The position numbers and the translations under genes were made by a program. The notes below the pieces were generated by a model. It saw only the letters and a list, made by a program, of their open reading frames with translations. It ran no database searches and was not told the origin of the DNA. Shown in pieces: positions 23,823 through 33,507 of a stretch of DNA of 64,000 nucleotides (within the stretch, counting starts at the first letter, position 1; every line of letters starts with the position of its first letter). The stretch is from Streptomyces sp. 71268 (GTDB taxonomy: Bacteria; Actinomycetota; Actinomycetes; Streptomycetales; Streptomycetaceae): NCBI RefSeq assembly GCF_029392895.1, contig NZ_CP114200.1, positions 1,021,501 through 1,085,500 on the forward strand, in the 5' to 3' direction.

Positions 23823-25859
23823 TCAGTTACCGCCGCCGCGCGTCTTGTTGAACTCTTCGACCAGCTTCTTGTGCTCGGCGTAGGTCTTGGTGAACTTCGT
23901 CGTCTTGAGGTCGACGGAGATGAAGTAGTACCACCCGCCCCGCTCGGGCTTCAGGGTGGCCTTCAGCGCGTCCTCCCCCGGGTTCCCGATGGGCCCGGGC
24001 GGCAGCCCCTTGTCGTGGTACGTGTTGTAGGGGTTGTCGTACTTGCGCAGTTCCTCGATCGTCAAGTCGATCTTGCTCTGGTTCTTGATGTAGTTGTACG
24101 TCGAGTCGAACTCCAGCAGCCCGTTGGTCTGCACGTTGTCGGGCTTGAGGCGGTTGTAGACGACGTCGGCCATCTTGCGGAAGTCGTCGTGCGTCATGCC
24201 CTCGGCGTTGACGAGGCTGGCCACGGTGACGATGTCGAGCGGCGACGACAGGCCCAGGCTCTGGGCCTTGGCCTCGTCGATGCCGAGCTTCTCGTACTCC
24301 TTGTTGGCCTGCTCGACCATCTTGCGCAGTACGGCGGCGGGCTTGGCGTCCTTGCCGACGCTGTAGCGGGAGGGGTAGAGGAACCCCTCCAGCGGGTCCT
24401 TGATGTTGGGGTTCTTGTTCGCCCACGCGGGGAGCCCGAGGTTGCGGTACTCCTTCTGGGCCACCTCCAGGGTGGTGCCCTCGGCGGCGCCGATCTTCTT
24501 GTCGATCGCGGCGTAGACGGCGCGGTTACGCATGCCCTCGCTGACGATCAGGGAGTTCAGCGCCGCGGGGTCGGTCATCATCGTGACGGCCGCGTCACCC
24601 GACATCTGCTTGTTGAGCGTGTACGTCCCCGCCTGGATGCGGTCGCCCTTGGGGTTTCCGTTGGCGGCGTCCACGAACGCCTGGCTGCTCTTGACGACGC
24701 CTTCGCGTTTGAGAATGTCGCCCATGGCGGCGACCCCGGTGCCCTCGGGAATCTCGATCTGCACCTGCTCGTCGGTGCCCTCGCCCGCGAAGTCCGGCGC
24801 GGCGCCGAAGTGGCTCTGCCAGAACTGGTAGCCGAAGTAGCCCACGCCGCCCACGGCGCCGCCGAGCACCACCGTGACCACCAGACACGCCATGCCGCTA
24901 CGGCGCTTGGTCTTCTGGTCGCGCCGCTCCCGGGACTGCCGGCGCTCCTCGCGCGGGTCGCTGACATCGTCGTCATAGGCGCCGTCGAACGCGTCGCCGT
25001 GCTCGGCGCCCCGGCCCGCGTCGCGCCCCGGCCCCCGGCCGGCACGCCCGCCGCGGCCGGCGCCGTCCGCGTCGTCGAGGAAGGAGTTCTTCTCTTCCGC
25101 GAAGAAGGGATGGTCGGGACCGTCCGGAGCGGGCTCGTTCTCCGCCCGCCAGTCGTCTACCGGCTCCCCCGCCGGGGGGCCCGCCGGCGCCCCTCCCCGC
25201 GTCTGCTGCCGCGGCTCCTGCCCCGCCTGCCGCTGGTACGCCGGCTGCTGCTGGGCCTGCTGGCCGTGCGGGGCCGCCTGTTGCTCGGGCGCCGGGTAGC
25301 CGTCCGGCGTCCCGTAGTAGTCGGCCTGCTCGCCGCCGAACGGCTGGCCGTGCTGAGCGGAGGGATAGCCGTCGACCGGCTGGCCGTGCTGGTCCCGCGC
25401 GTAGGGCTCACCGGGCTGGGCATGCTGACCCGTCGCGTACGGGTCGCCCGGCTGGGCGTGCTGGCCCGTGCCGTACGGGTCACCGGGCTGGGCGTGCTGA
25501 CCCGTCCCGTAGGGGTCACCGGGCTGGGCGTGCTGGCCCGTCCCGTAGGGGTCGGCGGACTGGCCCTGCTGCTGGGGCGGCTGTTGGCCGTGCTGCTGGC
25601 TCTGCTGCTGACCGTGTTGCTGGCCGTGCGCGTACGGATCGCCCGGGCCGCCGCCGTACGGCGCGGCCGAGCCCTGCGCGCCGTCCCAGCCGTACTGCTG
25701 CTGCGCGAAAGGTTCCTGCTGCTGCGCATACTGCTGGGCCTGGTCACCGTAGGGGCTCTGACCGCCCGCGGCCTGCTGCCCGTGCCACCCCGGGTCCCCG
25801 TACAAGGGGTCCTCGGGGTCCCACGGTTGAGAGCCGGAGCTCCGGCCATACTCAGTCAT
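23823..25859 (-). CDS. mltG: Endolytic transglycosylase MltG-like protein with repeat-rich cytoplasmic domain
   Basis: Cleaves nascent glycan strands at the membrane, setting peptidoglycan chain length. 678 residues. The first ~300 are Gln/Gly/Pro/Asp-rich and cytoplasmic, including four 12-residue GQHAQPGDPYGT-type repeats. A membrane helix (about 315-340, MACLVVTVVLGGAVGGVGYFGYQFW) follows, then an extracytoplasmic LysM-like segment and YceG domain with the catalytic-glutamate region VASLVNAEGMTHDDF. The ATG at 25859 has AGGGG upstream; an in-frame ATG 33 codons earlier has no support. The long disordered head is typical of Streptomyces MltG. Confidence 0.92.
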   Translation of the reverse strand: MTEYGRSSGSQPWDPEDPLYGDPGWHGQQAAGGQSPYGDQAQQYAQQQEPFAQQQYGWDGAQGSAAPYGGGPGDPYAHGQQHGQQQSQQHGQQPPQQQGQSADPYGTGQHAQPGDPYGTGQHAQPGDPYGTGQHAQPGDPYATGQHAQPGEPYARDQHGQPVDGYPSAQHGQPFGGEQADYYGTPDGYPAPEQQAAPHGQQAQQQPAYQRQAGQEPRQQTRGGAPAGPPAGEPVDDWRAENEPAPDGPDHPFFAEEKNSFLDDADGAGRGGRAGRGPGRDAGRGAEHGDAFDGAYDDDVSDPREERRQSRERRDQKTKRRSGMACLVVTVVLGGAVGGVGYFGYQFWQSHFGAAPDFAGEGTDEQVQIEIPEGTGVAAMGDILKREGVVKSSQAFVDAANGNPKGDRIQAGTYTLNKQMSGDAAVTMMTDPAALNSLIVSEGMRNRAVYAAIDKKIGAAEGTTLEVAQKEYRNLGLPAWANKNPNIKDPLEGFLYPSRYSVGKDAKPAAVLRKMVEQANKEYEKLGIDEAKAQSLGLSSPLDIVTVASLVNAEGMTHDDFRKMADVVYNRLKPDNVQTNGLLEFDSTYNYIKNQSKIDLTIEELRKYDNPYNTYHDKGLPPGPIGNPGEDALKATLKPERGGWYYFISVDLKTTKFTKTYAEHKKLVEEFNKTRGGGN
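25409..25552. repeat. Four 36-bp tandem repeats in mltG
   Basis: Units start at 25409, 25445, 25481 and 25517, each encoding 12 residues of the D-P-Y-G-T-G-Q-H-A-Q-P-G type; degenerate copies flank them. In-frame and variable only at a few bases, so copy number may vary between strains. Confidence 0.9.
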
Positions 25860-25985
25860 CAATCCCCTAGTGCCGCGCTGCGGCAGCCGATACGCGCGTG
25901 GGGCGCGGGGTTCGCTCCGCCGGGCTATCACGACGCCCGGGATTCGAACGGCTGCCATGCCGCGCGGAACGTTACCGTATCGCGA

Positions 25986-26450
25986 TCAGATGACCACTTC
26001 GACGGCCTCTCCCGGCGGGCGGCCCGAGGCGCGCTCCGTCTCCAGCGCGTTCTGGAGGATGATGACGGCGGCGGCCTGGTCGACGACCGACCGCCCCTTC
26101 TTGCTCCTGACCCCCGCGGCGCGCAGCCCCTGGGTCGCGGTGACCGTGCTCATGCGCTCGTCCACCAGCCGCACCGGCACCGGCGCCACGGCCCGGGCCA
26201 GCTCGTCGGCGAAGCCGCGCACCTTGATCGCGGCCGGGCCCTCCGTGCCGCGCAACGACCGTGGCAGGCCGACGATGACCTCGATCGGCTCGTACTCCTC
26301 CACGATCGCCACCAGCCTGCGCCGGGCGGCCGGGACGTCCCGGCCCGGCACCGTCTCCACCGGTGTCGCGAGGACCCCGTCGGGGTCGCACGAGGCCACC
26401 CCGATCCGGGCGTCTCCGACATCGACGGCGATCCGTCGCCCGCGTCGCAT
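25986..26450 (-). CDS. ruvX: RuvX/YqgF-family putative Holliday junction resolvase / pre-16S rRNA nuclease
   Basis: RNase H-like fold; family members mature the 16S rRNA 5' end and have been proposed to resolve Holliday junctions. 154 residues from ATG 26450: RRIAVDVGDARIGVASCDPDG carries the first catalytic aspartate, VIVGLPRSL the second region, VRLVDERMSTVTA the Glu, and GRSVVDQAAAVIILQ the final aspartate. A GTG six codons upstream (26468) is an alternative start; I prefer the ATG because of GAGG eight bases before it and the family N-terminus. It lies between alaS and mltG, a conserved actinobacterial order. Confidence 0.93.
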   Translation of the reverse strand: MRRGRRIAVDVGDARIGVASCDPDGVLATPVETVPGRDVPAARRRLVAIVEEYEPIEVIVGLPRSLRGTEGPAAIKVRGFADELARAVAPVPVRLVDERMSTVTATQGLRAAGVRSKKGRSVVDQAAAVIILQNALETERASGRPPGEAVEVVI

Positions 26451-26528
26451 GGGCCGTTCCTCGCTCACGCCGCCTCGTCCCCGCTCCCGCTCGACCTACC
26501 GCTCACGCCGGAGCCGTTGTTCCACCAC

Positions 26529-26554
26529 CGGGGTGACGTACTCCCGTCACCCCG
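26529..26554. terminator. Small hairpin between alaS and ruvX
   Basis: CGGGGTGACG (26529-26538) and CGTCACCCCG (26545-26554), perfect 10 bp, 6-base loop. Probably a second stop signal or part of the ruvX leader. Confidence 0.55.
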
Positions 26555-26602
26555 TCCGTGCCCCCGCCCGGTCGAGTGCGCATCGCACCCGCCCGGGCGG
26601 TC

Positions 26603-26639
26603 GTCGGCCGGCCGGGTGACGTTCACCCGGCCGGCCGAC
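26603..26639 (-). terminator. Terminator of alaS
   Basis: Perfect 17-bp stem GTCGGCCGGCCGGGTGA (26603-26619) with 26623-26639 and a 3-base loop, about 110 bases past the alaS stop. Confidence 0.88.
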
Positions 26640-26750
26640 CACTACTGCGACCACGCGGCGGCACGCTCGCGCGTCACGCGCGAAGCGGCCATCCACCGCG
26701 CCCACTCAGCCGCTCGAACCGCCTGCTCGGCCGGTCCTCACGCCCGCTCC

Positions 26751-29420
26751 TCACGCCTGTTCGGCGACGAGGCGCTGCACGGCGGCGATCGCGTCGTCGA
26801 TGGCGGCCGGGTTCTGGCCGCCGCCCTGCGCGACGTCCGGCTTGCCGCCGCCGCCTCCACCGAGCGTCTTGGCGGCGGTGCGCACCAGCTCACCGGCCTT
26901 GAGGCCACGCTCGCGGGCCGCCTCGTTGGTGGCGATCACCGTGAGCGGGCGCTCGCCGGCGACGGCGAACAGCGCGACGACGGCCGGGCGACCGCCCTGG
27001 ATACGCCCGCGCACGTCGAGCACCAGCTTGCGCAGGTCATCGGCGCCGGTGCCGTCGGGCACCCGGCCGGTCACCAGCGCGACGCCCCGCACGTCCTGGG
27101 CGCCCTCGGCGAGGCCGGCGGCGGCCTGCAGCACCTTCTCCGCGCGGAACCGCTCGATCTCCTTCTCGGCCTCCTTGAGCTTGGCCAGCATTCCGGAGAT
27201 CTTCTCGGGCAGCTCCTCGGGGCGGCCCTTGACCAGGTCCGTGAGCTGCGAGACCACCGTGTGCTCGCGAGCGAGGAAGTTGTACGCGTCCACGCCCACC
27301 AGGGCCTCCACGCGGCGCACCCCGGAACCGATCGAGGACTCGCCGAGCAGCTTCACCAGGCCGAGCTGGGCCGTGTTGTGCACGTGCGTGCCACCACACA
27401 GCTCCTTGGAGAAGTCGCCGATGGTCACCACGCGCACCCGGTCGCCATACTTCTCGCCGAACTCGGCGATGGCGCCCTGCTTCTTCGCCTCGTCCATGCT
27501 CATCACCTCGGCGGTGACGTCGAGCTCGCGGGAGAGCACGTCGTTGATCTTCTGCTCGACGTCCGTGAGCACCGTGCCGGGAACCGCGGTCGGCGAGCCG
27601 AAGTCGAACCGGAAGCGGCCGGGCGAGTTCTCCGAACCGGCCTGCGCGGCCGTCGGGCCGAGCGCGTCGCGCAGCGCCTGGTGGGTGAGGTGGGTGGCGC
27701 TGTGCGCGCGGGCGATGGCCCGCCGGCGGGCGACGTCGATCTGGGCGTACGCCCCGGCGCCGACGACGACCTCGCCGACCTGCACCACGCCCTTGTGCAC
27801 GCTCACGCCGGGCACCGGCTGCTGTACGTCCCGCACCTCGACCACGGCGCCGGTGTCCAGCTTGATCCGGCCCGTGTCGGCGAGCTGACCGCCGCCCTCG
27901 GCGTAGAACGGGGTGCGGTCGAGGACGACCTCGACCTCGTCGCCCTCGTGCGCGGCGGGCGACGAGACACCGTCAACGAGCAGCCCGACGACGGAGGACT
28001 CCCCCGCCGTCTCCCCGTACCCGGTGAAGACCGTGGTGCCGGAGGTGTCGGCGACCGCGCGGTAGGCGGAGAGGTCGGCATGGCCCTGCTTCTTGGCCTT
28101 GGCGTCCGCCTTGGCCCGCTCCCGCTGCTCCTTCATCAGGCGGCGGAAGCCCTCCTGGTCGACGGTCAGCCCCTGCTCGGCGGCCATCTCCAGGGTCAGG
28201 TCGATGGGGAAGCCCCACGTGTCGTGCAGCAGGAACGCCTTGTCGCCGGCGAGCGTGGTGGAGCCGGCGGCCTTGGTCTCGCTGACGGCCGTGTCCAGGA
28301 TGTTGGTGCCGGACTTCAGCGTCTTGAGGAACGCGCTCTCCTCGGCCAGGGCGACCGTCTCGATGCGCTTGCGGTCCTCAAGCAGCTCCGGGTACTGCTG
28401 GCCCATCGTCTTGAGCACGACGTCCACGAGCTGCCCGACCACCGGACCGGTGGCGCCCAGCAGGCGCATGTTGCGGATGGCGCGGCGCATGATGCGGCGC
28501 AGCACGTACCCGCGGCCCTCGTTGCCCGGGGTGACGCCGTCACCGATGAGCATCACCGAGGTGCGGATGTGGTCGCCGACCACGCGCAGGGCAACGTCGG
28601 TGTCCGGGCCGGCGCCGTAGGCGACCCCGGTCAGCTCGGTGGCCTGGTCCATGACGACCCGGAGGGTGTCCGTCTCGTACATGTTGTGCACGCCCTGCAG
28701 GATCATCGCGAGGCGTTCGAGGCCGAGGCCGGTGTCGATGTTCTTGCTGGGCAGCTCGCCGAGGATCGGGAAGTCCTCCTTGCCGGAGCCCGGTCCGCGC
28801 TCGTACTGCATGAAGACCAGGTTCCAGATCTCCACGTACCGCTCGTCGTTGACGGCCGGGCCGCCCTCGGGGCCGAACTCCGGGCCGCGGTCGTAGTTGA
28901 TCTCGGAGCAGGGGCCGCACGGTCCGGGCACGCCCATGGACCAGTAGTTGGGGCCCATGCCCAGGCGCTGGATGCGCTCGGCCGGCACGCCGATGACCTC
29001 ACGCCAGATGCGCTCGGCCTCGTCGTCCTGCTCGTAGACCGTGATCCACAGCTTCTCCGGGTCCAGGCCGTAGCCCCCGTCCGCCTGCGAGCTGGTCAGC
29101 AGCTCCCAGGCGAGCTTGATGGCGCCTTCCTTGAAGTAGTCGCCGAAGGAGAAGTTGCCGCACATCTGGAAGAACGTGCCGTGCCGCGTGGTCTTGCCGA
29201 CCTCTTCGATGTCGGGCGTGCGCACGCACTTCTGCACACTGGTGGCCCGGTCGAAGGGCGGCTTGACCTCGCCCAGGAAGTACGGCTTGAAGGGCACCAT
29301 GCCCGCGGGGACCAGCAACAGCGTCGGGTCGTCCGCGATCAGCGACGCCGACGGCACGACGGTGTGCCCCCGCTCCTCGAAGAAGCGTAGCCAGCGGCGG
29401 CGGATTTCGGCCGACTCCAT
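26751..29420 (-). CDS. alaS: Alanyl-tRNA synthetase
   Basis: Charges tRNA-Ala and edits mischarged Ser/Gly. 889 residues. The class II core is [19 protein letters not shown] through [14 protein letters not shown] and [20 protein letters not shown]. The editing domain has [12 protein letters not shown] near 575 and the zinc-binding [13 protein letters not shown] near 680, and the C-terminal DHHA1-type domain ends [20 protein letters not shown] at 29420 is preceded one base earlier by the stop of the upstream gene (TGATG), so translation is coupled to it. No T-box or other leader is seen. Confidence 0.98.
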   Translation of the reverse strand: MESAEIRRRWLRFFEERGHTVVPSASLIADDPTLLLVPAGMVPFKPYFLGEVKPPFDRATSVQKCVRTPDIEEVGKTTRHGTFFQMCGNFSFGDYFKEGAIKLAWELLTSSQADGGYGLDPEKLWITVYEQDDEAERIWREVIGVPAERIQRLGMGPNYWSMGVPGPCGPCSEINYDRGPEFGPEGGPAVNDERYVEIWNLVFMQYERGPGSGKEDFPILGELPSKNIDTGLGLERLAMILQGVHNMYETDTLRVVMDQATELTGVAYGAGPDTDVALRVVGDHIRTSVMLIGDGVTPGNEGRGYVLRRIMRRAIRNMRLLGATGPVVGQLVDVVLKTMGQQYPELLEDRKRIETVALAEESAFLKTLKSGTNILDTAVSETKAAGSTTLAGDKAFLLHDTWGFPIDLTLEMAAEQGLTVDQEGFRRLMKEQRERAKADAKAKKQGHADLSAYRAVADTSGTTVFTGYGETAGESSVVGLLVDGVSSPAAHEGDEVEVVLDRTPFYAEGGGQLADTGRIKLDTGAVVEVRDVQQPVPGVSVHKGVVQVGEVVVGAGAYAQIDVARRRAIARAHSATHLTHQALRDALGPTAAQAGSENSPGRFRFDFGSPTAVPGTVLTDVEQKINDVLSRELDVTAEVMSMDEAKKQGAIAEFGEKYGDRVRVVTIGDFSKELCGGTHVHNTAQLGLVKLLGESSIGSGVRRVEALVGVDAYNFLAREHTVVSQLTDLVKGRPEELPEKISGMLAKLKEAEKEIERFRAEKVLQAAAGLAEGAQDVRGVALVTGRVPDGTGADDLRKLVLDVRGRIQGGRPAVVALFAVAGERPLTVIATNEAARERGLKAGELVRTAAKTLGGGGGGKPDVAQGGGQNPAAIDDAIAAVQRLVAEQA

Positions 29421-29818
29421 CAGTAGTCCTCTTTCCGATCGTTCCGGTCGGTCTTCCGGTCGTTTTCCCGGTCGTTCCAGTCGTCGCCCCGGCGGGTGTC
29501 CGGATCGCCTTGGGCGGTCAGGCCCGCGGGGCGGTAGGTCTTCGACTCCAGCACCTGCGCGTGCCGCACGGGCAGTTCCCGGACGTCGGGTCCCCCGTTG
29601 AGTCCCAGCGCGTCGTTCAACGCCGCTTCCCGGTCCGACATTCCAACCCGTACGTCCAGGGCGAACTGCTTCAGTCGGTGTCCGGTCTCCACCGCCTTGT
29701 CCGCGGCCTGCGCGGCCAGACTCTCGGGAGTCAACTGGCGCAACTTGCGGTTGACCTTGGTGGTGGCCCACACGCCGGCTGCGGCGCCGGTGGTGAACCA
29801 GAATGCGCGGCGGAACAT
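29420..29818 (-). CDS. Small conserved actinobacterial protein upstream of alaS
   Basis: 132 residues, function unknown. A hydrophobic/aromatic N-terminus ([27 protein letters not shown]) could be a single amphipathic or membrane helix. A helical middle follows, and the tail is an Asp/Arg/Asn-rich low-complexity repeat ([18 protein letters not shown]) encoded by repeated TTCCGGTCG-like DNA. It overlaps the alaS start by one base and follows the DUF948-type gene by 5 bases; this trio is conserved in Streptomyces as far as I recall. Confidence 0.8.
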   Translation of the reverse strand: MFRRAFWFTTGAAAGVWATTKVNRKLRQLTPESLAAQAADKAVETGHRLKQFALDVRVGMSDREAALNDALGLNGGPDVRELPVRHAQVLESKTYRPAGLTAQGDPDTRRGDDWNDRENDRKTDRNDRKEDY

Positions 29819-29823
29819 CGCGA

Positions 29824-30282
29824 TCAGTCCTTCTTGCTCCGGTCATTGTTCCGGCTGGTGCTCCGGCTGCGGCGGCCACCGCGCCGTGCGGACGGCACGG
29901 TCTTGCCGACGACGACGGTCGAGCGCTCGGGCGCCTCGCCCTTGCGGCCGATGGCCCGGCGTACCCCGTACCCGAACGCGGCCACCTTCACCAGCGGGCC
30001 GCCGAAGGCCGACGAGACGGTGGAGGAGAGCGCGGACGCGTTGGAGGTGACCTCCTGGACGTCGGCCGCGATCGAGTCGACGCGCGCGAGCTGCGTGTTG
30101 GCCGAGCGCACCGTGGCCGACGCCTCGCTCAGCAGCGGCACCGCCTGGTCGGTCACGTCGGCCACCAGCTTGGTGGTCGCCTTGAGCGCCTGCGCGAGCC
30201 TCACCAGCGCGAGGGCGAGGAACGACACCAGGATCGCCCAGAAGACGGCCACGAGGATCCCGGCCACTTCTCCACCGGACAC
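29824..30282 (-). CDS. DUF948-type membrane protein
   Basis: 152 residues. N-terminal membrane helix (about 5-28, [26 protein letters not shown]), then a long helical/coiled-coil segment rich in Val/Ala/Ser with regularly spaced hydrophobics ([43 protein letters not shown]), and a basic tail. This is the DUF948 pattern; no biochemical role is known to me. Start GTG 30282. First gene of the unit leading into alaS. Confidence 0.82.
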   Translation of the reverse strand: MSGGEVAGILVAVFWAILVSFLALALVRLAQALKATTKLVADVTDQAVPLLSEASATVRSANTQLARVDSIAADVQEVTSNASALSSTVSSAFGGPLVKVAAFGYGVRRAIGRKGEAPERSTVVVGKTVPSARRGGRRSRSTSRNNDRSKKD

Positions 30283-30492
30283 GTCGCACCGCTCCCTGCT
30301 GATCGTTGACTCGTCATGGGCTGCACTCGTTCAGCGCGGCCCGCCGCCACTTGCGGGCGGTCAGGCATCGCGGGCGCGGGCGGCAGACACCGAGCCTATC
30401 GCGCCGCGGCTCCTCGGCCGTACCGCATTGTCGCTCGCCACGGGCCGCTTCCGGCGGGGGCGCGCGCCCTGGCCGAGTGGCAGGAGCGGGGA

Positions 30493-30522
30493 TTGTACGG
30501 CCCGCATACCGTTGAGTACGCT
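30493..30522 (+). promoter_or_regulatory. Candidate promoter of the NB-ARC-like gene
   Basis: TTGTAC (30493-30498), 18-base spacer, TACGCT (30517-30522). Predicted transcription start is about 30529-30532, i.e. at or next to the ATG at 30532. No Shine-Dalgarno sequence is present, so the mRNA is probably leaderless. Confidence 0.5.
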
Positions 30523-30531
30523 CCGTGTTTC

Positions 30532-32811
30532 ATGCGACATGTTCCGCGCCCCGGATCAGCGAAGCCCAGCCCCTCCGCCCAACCCAGCAGAGCGGGCGCC
30601 CTCCCCGCCGAAGTCAGCCGGTTCGTCGGGCGGTCCGCGGAACTGGCGGAGACCAGGCGACTCCTCTCCCGAACCCGCCTGGTGACGATCACGGGCGCCG
30701 CCGGGATCGGCAAGTCCCGGCTGGCGCTACGGGCGGCCAGACGGATGCGGAATCGCTTCTGCGACGGCATGTGGCTGGTCAGCCTGGCCGAACTCCCCGC
30801 CGACGCCAACCTCGACGAGGCCGTGCTCCGCGCCCTCGGGCTGACCGCGCCCAGCGGGCGACCCCCGCGCGAGGTGTTGGTGCGGCGCCTCGCGCAGGGC
30901 GAGACGCTGTTGGTGCTCGACGGCTGTGAGCACCTGAGCGAGCCGTGCGCCGCGCTGGTGGCCGAGCTGTTGCGGCGGGTGCCGGGCCTGCGGGTGCTCG
31001 TCGCCAGCCGGCGCCCGCTCGGGATCACCGGCGAGCGGCTGCTGCCGCTGGGCCCGCTGCCGGTGTGGCCCGACGCCGTCGAACTGTTCGCCGACCGCGC
31101 CTCGGCGCTGCTGCCCGCCTTCACCGCGGCGGCCGACCGCGAGACGGTGAGCGAGGTGTGTCGCCGCCTGGACGGCATGCCGCTGGCCATCGAGCTGGCG
31201 GCGGCGCAGTTACGCACCCTGTCCCTGGAACAGGTCCTGCTCCGGCTCGACGACCCGCTCAGGCTGCTGACCAGCGACGGCCACAGCGTCCCCGACCGGC
31301 ACCGCTCGCTGTCCACCGCGATCGGCTGGAGCCACGAGCTGTGCACGGCCGGCGAGCGGCTGCTGTGGTCGCGGCTGTCGGTCTTCGACGGCGGCTTCGA
31401 CCTGGACGCCGTCGAGTACGTGTGCTCCGGCCCGGACCTGCCCGCCGACGAGGTGCTGCCGGTCCTGTCGGGCCTGGTCGCGCAGTCCGTCGTGGTCCGG
31501 GACGACCCGCCCGAGGGCGCCGGCCAGGCCCGCTACCGGCTGCCGCGCCCAGTGCGCGCGTACGGCGCCCGGTGGCTGGCGGAGCTGGGCGAGACCGAGC
31601 GGCTGCGCAAGCGGCACCGCGACTGGTACCTGGGGCTTGCCACCTGGTGCGAGCTGGACTGGTTCAGCCTGCGCCAGGTCGAGGTGGCCCAGCGCGTGGA
31701 GGCGGAGCTGCCGAACCTGCGGCTCGCGCTCGAACACAGCCTGGAGAGCCCCGAGGACGCGCACATCGGCCAGTACCTGACCGGCACCCTGTGGTTCTAC
31801 TGGGTCGGCTGCGGACGGCTCGCCGAGGGCCAGCGCTGGCTGGAGCGCGCGCTGGAACTCGGGGGCGACCAGCCGGAGCCGCGCGCGAAGGCGCTGTGGG
31901 CCGTGGGCCTGACGGCGGCGGCGCGCGGGGACGCGGTGGCCGCGCTGACCGCGCTGCACGAGTGCCGCGAGCTGGCCGACCGGTGCGGCGACGAGGGCGC
32001 GGCGGCGCTGGCCACCCAGATGCTGGGCGCGACCGCGCTCGCCAACGACGACCTGCCGGGCGCGGTGGCCCTGTTGCGCGAGTGCCTTGAGCGCTATCGC
32101 GCCCGGGGCGAGCTGAACGCCCTGGTGCTCCTCGCGCAGGTGCAGCTCGCGCTGGCGTTGGCGCTGCTCGGCGACGCCGAGGCGGCCCTGGCGCTGGCCG
32201 AGGACGCCCGACAGGTGGCCAGTGACAGCGGGGAGCGGTGGGTACGCTCGTACGCCCTGTACGCGCTGGCCTGCGCCCGTGCCGAGCGGGGCGAGGACGA
32301 GCAGGCCCGTGAACTCCTGGTGGCCTGTCTGGAGATCAAGCGGGAGTTCGGCGATCTGCTGGGCATGACGCTGGCGCTTGAGCGGCTGGCGCCGCTGGTG
32401 GTGCTCGACGCGCCGGAGTGGGCGGCCGAGTTGCAGGGCGCCGCCCTCACCGGCTGGCACGACCTGGCCGGCGAGCCGCTGCGCTCCCCGCTGCTGCGCC
32501 AGCGGCACGAGCGCTGCGCCGCGCGGGCCAGGGGCCTGCTCGGCGACGCGGGGTACGAGGCGGCGCGGCGCGACGGGCGGCGCGCGGGCCTGGACTCGGC
32601 GGTGGCCCAGGTCCTGGAGCGGGGCCGTGGGCGTCCGGCCAGCCTGGTCGGGCAGGCGGGCGGGGTGGCCGGGCGGCCCTGGCCCGAGGAGGACCGGGCC
32701 AGCGAGGGCCGGGCGGCCGAGGAGTGGGCCGCGGGCGCGGCCGCCGCGCTGCGCCGCAAGCAGCCGGCCGGCCCGCCGCCGGCCGAGGCGGACGAGGAGC
32801 CCGCCGGCTAG
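30532..32811 (+). CDS. NB-ARC/TPR-type signalling ATPase without DNA-binding domain
   Basis: 759 residues. LVTITGAAGIGKSRLALRAARRM (Walker A at 55-62), ETLLVLDGCEHL (Walker B) and RVLVASRRPLGITGE (sensor-like) place it with AfsR/LuxR-LAL type STAND ATPases. CRRLDGMPLAIELAAAQLRTLS is the conserved GLPLA-type motif. From about residue 430 the rest is helical TPR-like. Unlike AfsR/SARP or LAL regulators there is no N-terminal OmpR-type or C-terminal LuxR-type helix-turn-helix; the C-terminus is Ala/Pro/Glu-rich. It could act by protein contact. Start ATG 30532, probably leaderless; the frame extends 72 codons upstream without coding look. It is convergent with rpsD. Confidence 0.85.
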   Translation: MRHVPRPGSAKPSPSAQPSRAGALPAEVSRFVGRSAELAETRRLLSRTRLVTITGAAGIGKSRLALRAARRMRNRFCDGMWLVSLAELPADANLDEAVLRALGLTAPSGRPPREVLVRRLAQGETLLVLDGCEHLSEPCAALVAELLRRVPGLRVLVASRRPLGITGERLLPLGPLPVWPDAVELFADRASALLPAFTAAADRETVSEVCRRLDGMPLAIELAAAQLRTLSLEQVLLRLDDPLRLLTSDGHSVPDRHRSLSTAIGWSHELCTAGERLLWSRLSVFDGGFDLDAVEYVCSGPDLPADEVLPVLSGLVAQSVVVRDDPPEGAGQARYRLPRPVRAYGARWLAELGETERLRKRHRDWYLGLATWCELDWFSLRQVEVAQRVEAELPNLRLALEHSLESPEDAHIGQYLTGTLWFYWVGCGRLAEGQRWLERALELGGDQPEPRAKALWAVGLTAAARGDAVAALTALHECRELADRCGDEGAAALATQMLGATALANDDLPGAVALLRECLERYRARGELNALVLLAQVQLALALALLGDAEAALALAEDARQVASDSGERWVRSYALYALACARAERGEDEQARELLVACLEIKREFGDLLGMTLALERLAPLVVLDAPEWAAELQGAALTGWHDLAGEPLRSPLLRQRHERCAARARGLLGDAGYEAARRDGRRAGLDSAVAQVLERGRGRPASLVGQAGGVAGRPWPEEDRASEGRAAEEWAAGAAAALRRKQPAGPPPAEADEEPAG

Positions 32812-32829
32812 GTCCGGCCCACACGCGAA

Positions 32830-32855
32830 AGGCCCCGCCCTCGCGGGCGGGGCCT
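32830..32855. terminator. Bidirectional terminator between rpsD and the NB-ARC-like gene
   Basis: AGGCCCCGCCC (32830-32840) and GGGCGGGGCCT (32845-32855), perfect 11-bp stem, TCGC loop, placed between convergent stops. Confidence 0.88.
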
Positions 32856-32871
32856 ACCTGCTGAGCCGTGC

Positions 32872-33483
32872 TTAGCGGGCGTAGTACTCGACGACGAGCT
32901 GCTCGTCGCAGATCACCGGGATCTCCTTGCGGTTCGGGTCCCGGTCGAGGCGGAACGCGAGCGCCTTGAGGTTGACCTCGAGGTAGCGCGGCGTCTCACC
33001 GTCGGTGTCGTAGCCACCCTCGCGAGCGACCTGGAAGGGGTGCTTCTCGCGGCTGCGCTCGCGGACCATCACGACGTCGCCCGGGCGGACGCGGAAGGAC
33101 GGCTTGTCGACCTTGCGGCCGTTGACCTCGATGTGACCGTGCACGACCATCTGGCGCGACTGGTAGATGGTCCGGGCGATGCCCGACCGAAGGACGAGCG
33201 CGTCCAGGCGGCGCTCAAGCTCGATGATCAGGGCCTCGCCCGTCTTGCCGTCGACCTTCCGAGCGCGGTCGTAGGCACGGGCCATCTGGCGCTCGCTGAT
33301 GTCGTACTGAGCGCGCAGACGCTGCTTCTCAAGGAGTCGGACCTTGTAGTCGCTGTTCTGCTTGCGGCCACGGCCGTGCTCACCCGGCGGGTAGGGGCGA
33401 GCCTCGAAGTACTTGACGGCCTTGGGAGTCAGTGCGATTCCGAGCGCACGGGACTTCTTGACCTTGGGGCGCGACTGGTTCAC
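32872..33483 (-). CDS. rpsD: 30S ribosomal protein S4, zinc-ligand-free form
   Basis: Binds 16S rRNA early in 30S assembly. 203 residues. The N-terminus [20 protein letters not shown] lacks the C-x2-C-type zinc knuckle of the C+ S4 form. The S4 RNA-binding domain reads [28 protein letters not shown]. Start GTG 33483 with GGAGG ten bases upstream. It stands apart from the main rpsM-rpsK-rpoA cluster, and its start region is shared with a divergent gene whose promoter carries an iron-box-like site. Confidence 0.96.
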   Translation of the reverse strand: MNQSRPKVKKSRALGIALTPKAVKYFEARPYPPGEHGRGRKQNSDYKVRLLEKQRLRAQYDISERQMARAYDRARKVDGKTGEALIIELERRLDALVLRSGIARTIYQSRQMVVHGHIEVNGRKVDKPSFRVRPGDVVMVRERSREKHPFQVAREGGYDTDGETPRYLEVNLKALAFRLDRDPNRKEIPVICDEQLVVEYYAR

Positions 33484-33507
33484 GTGGAACGAACCTCCGT
33501 GTAAGTT
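33479..33507 (+). promoter_or_regulatory. Candidate promoter of the DUF2470 gene
   Basis: TTCACG (33479-33484), 17-base spacer, TAAGTT (33502-33507). Transcription would start near 33514, leaving a 25-base leader with GAGGAG (33529-33534) before ATG 33539. Confidence 0.5.

Noticed and set aside
26451..26750. A leader RNA or riboswitch between alaS and ruvX
   Set aside because: The region is explained by two simple hairpins (26603-26639, 26529-26554); no conserved riboswitch core was recognised.
23715..29390. A 1891-codon plus-strand frame opposite mltG, ruvX and alaS
   Set aside because: Antisense artefact; the minus-strand genes carry family motifs and ribosome sites.
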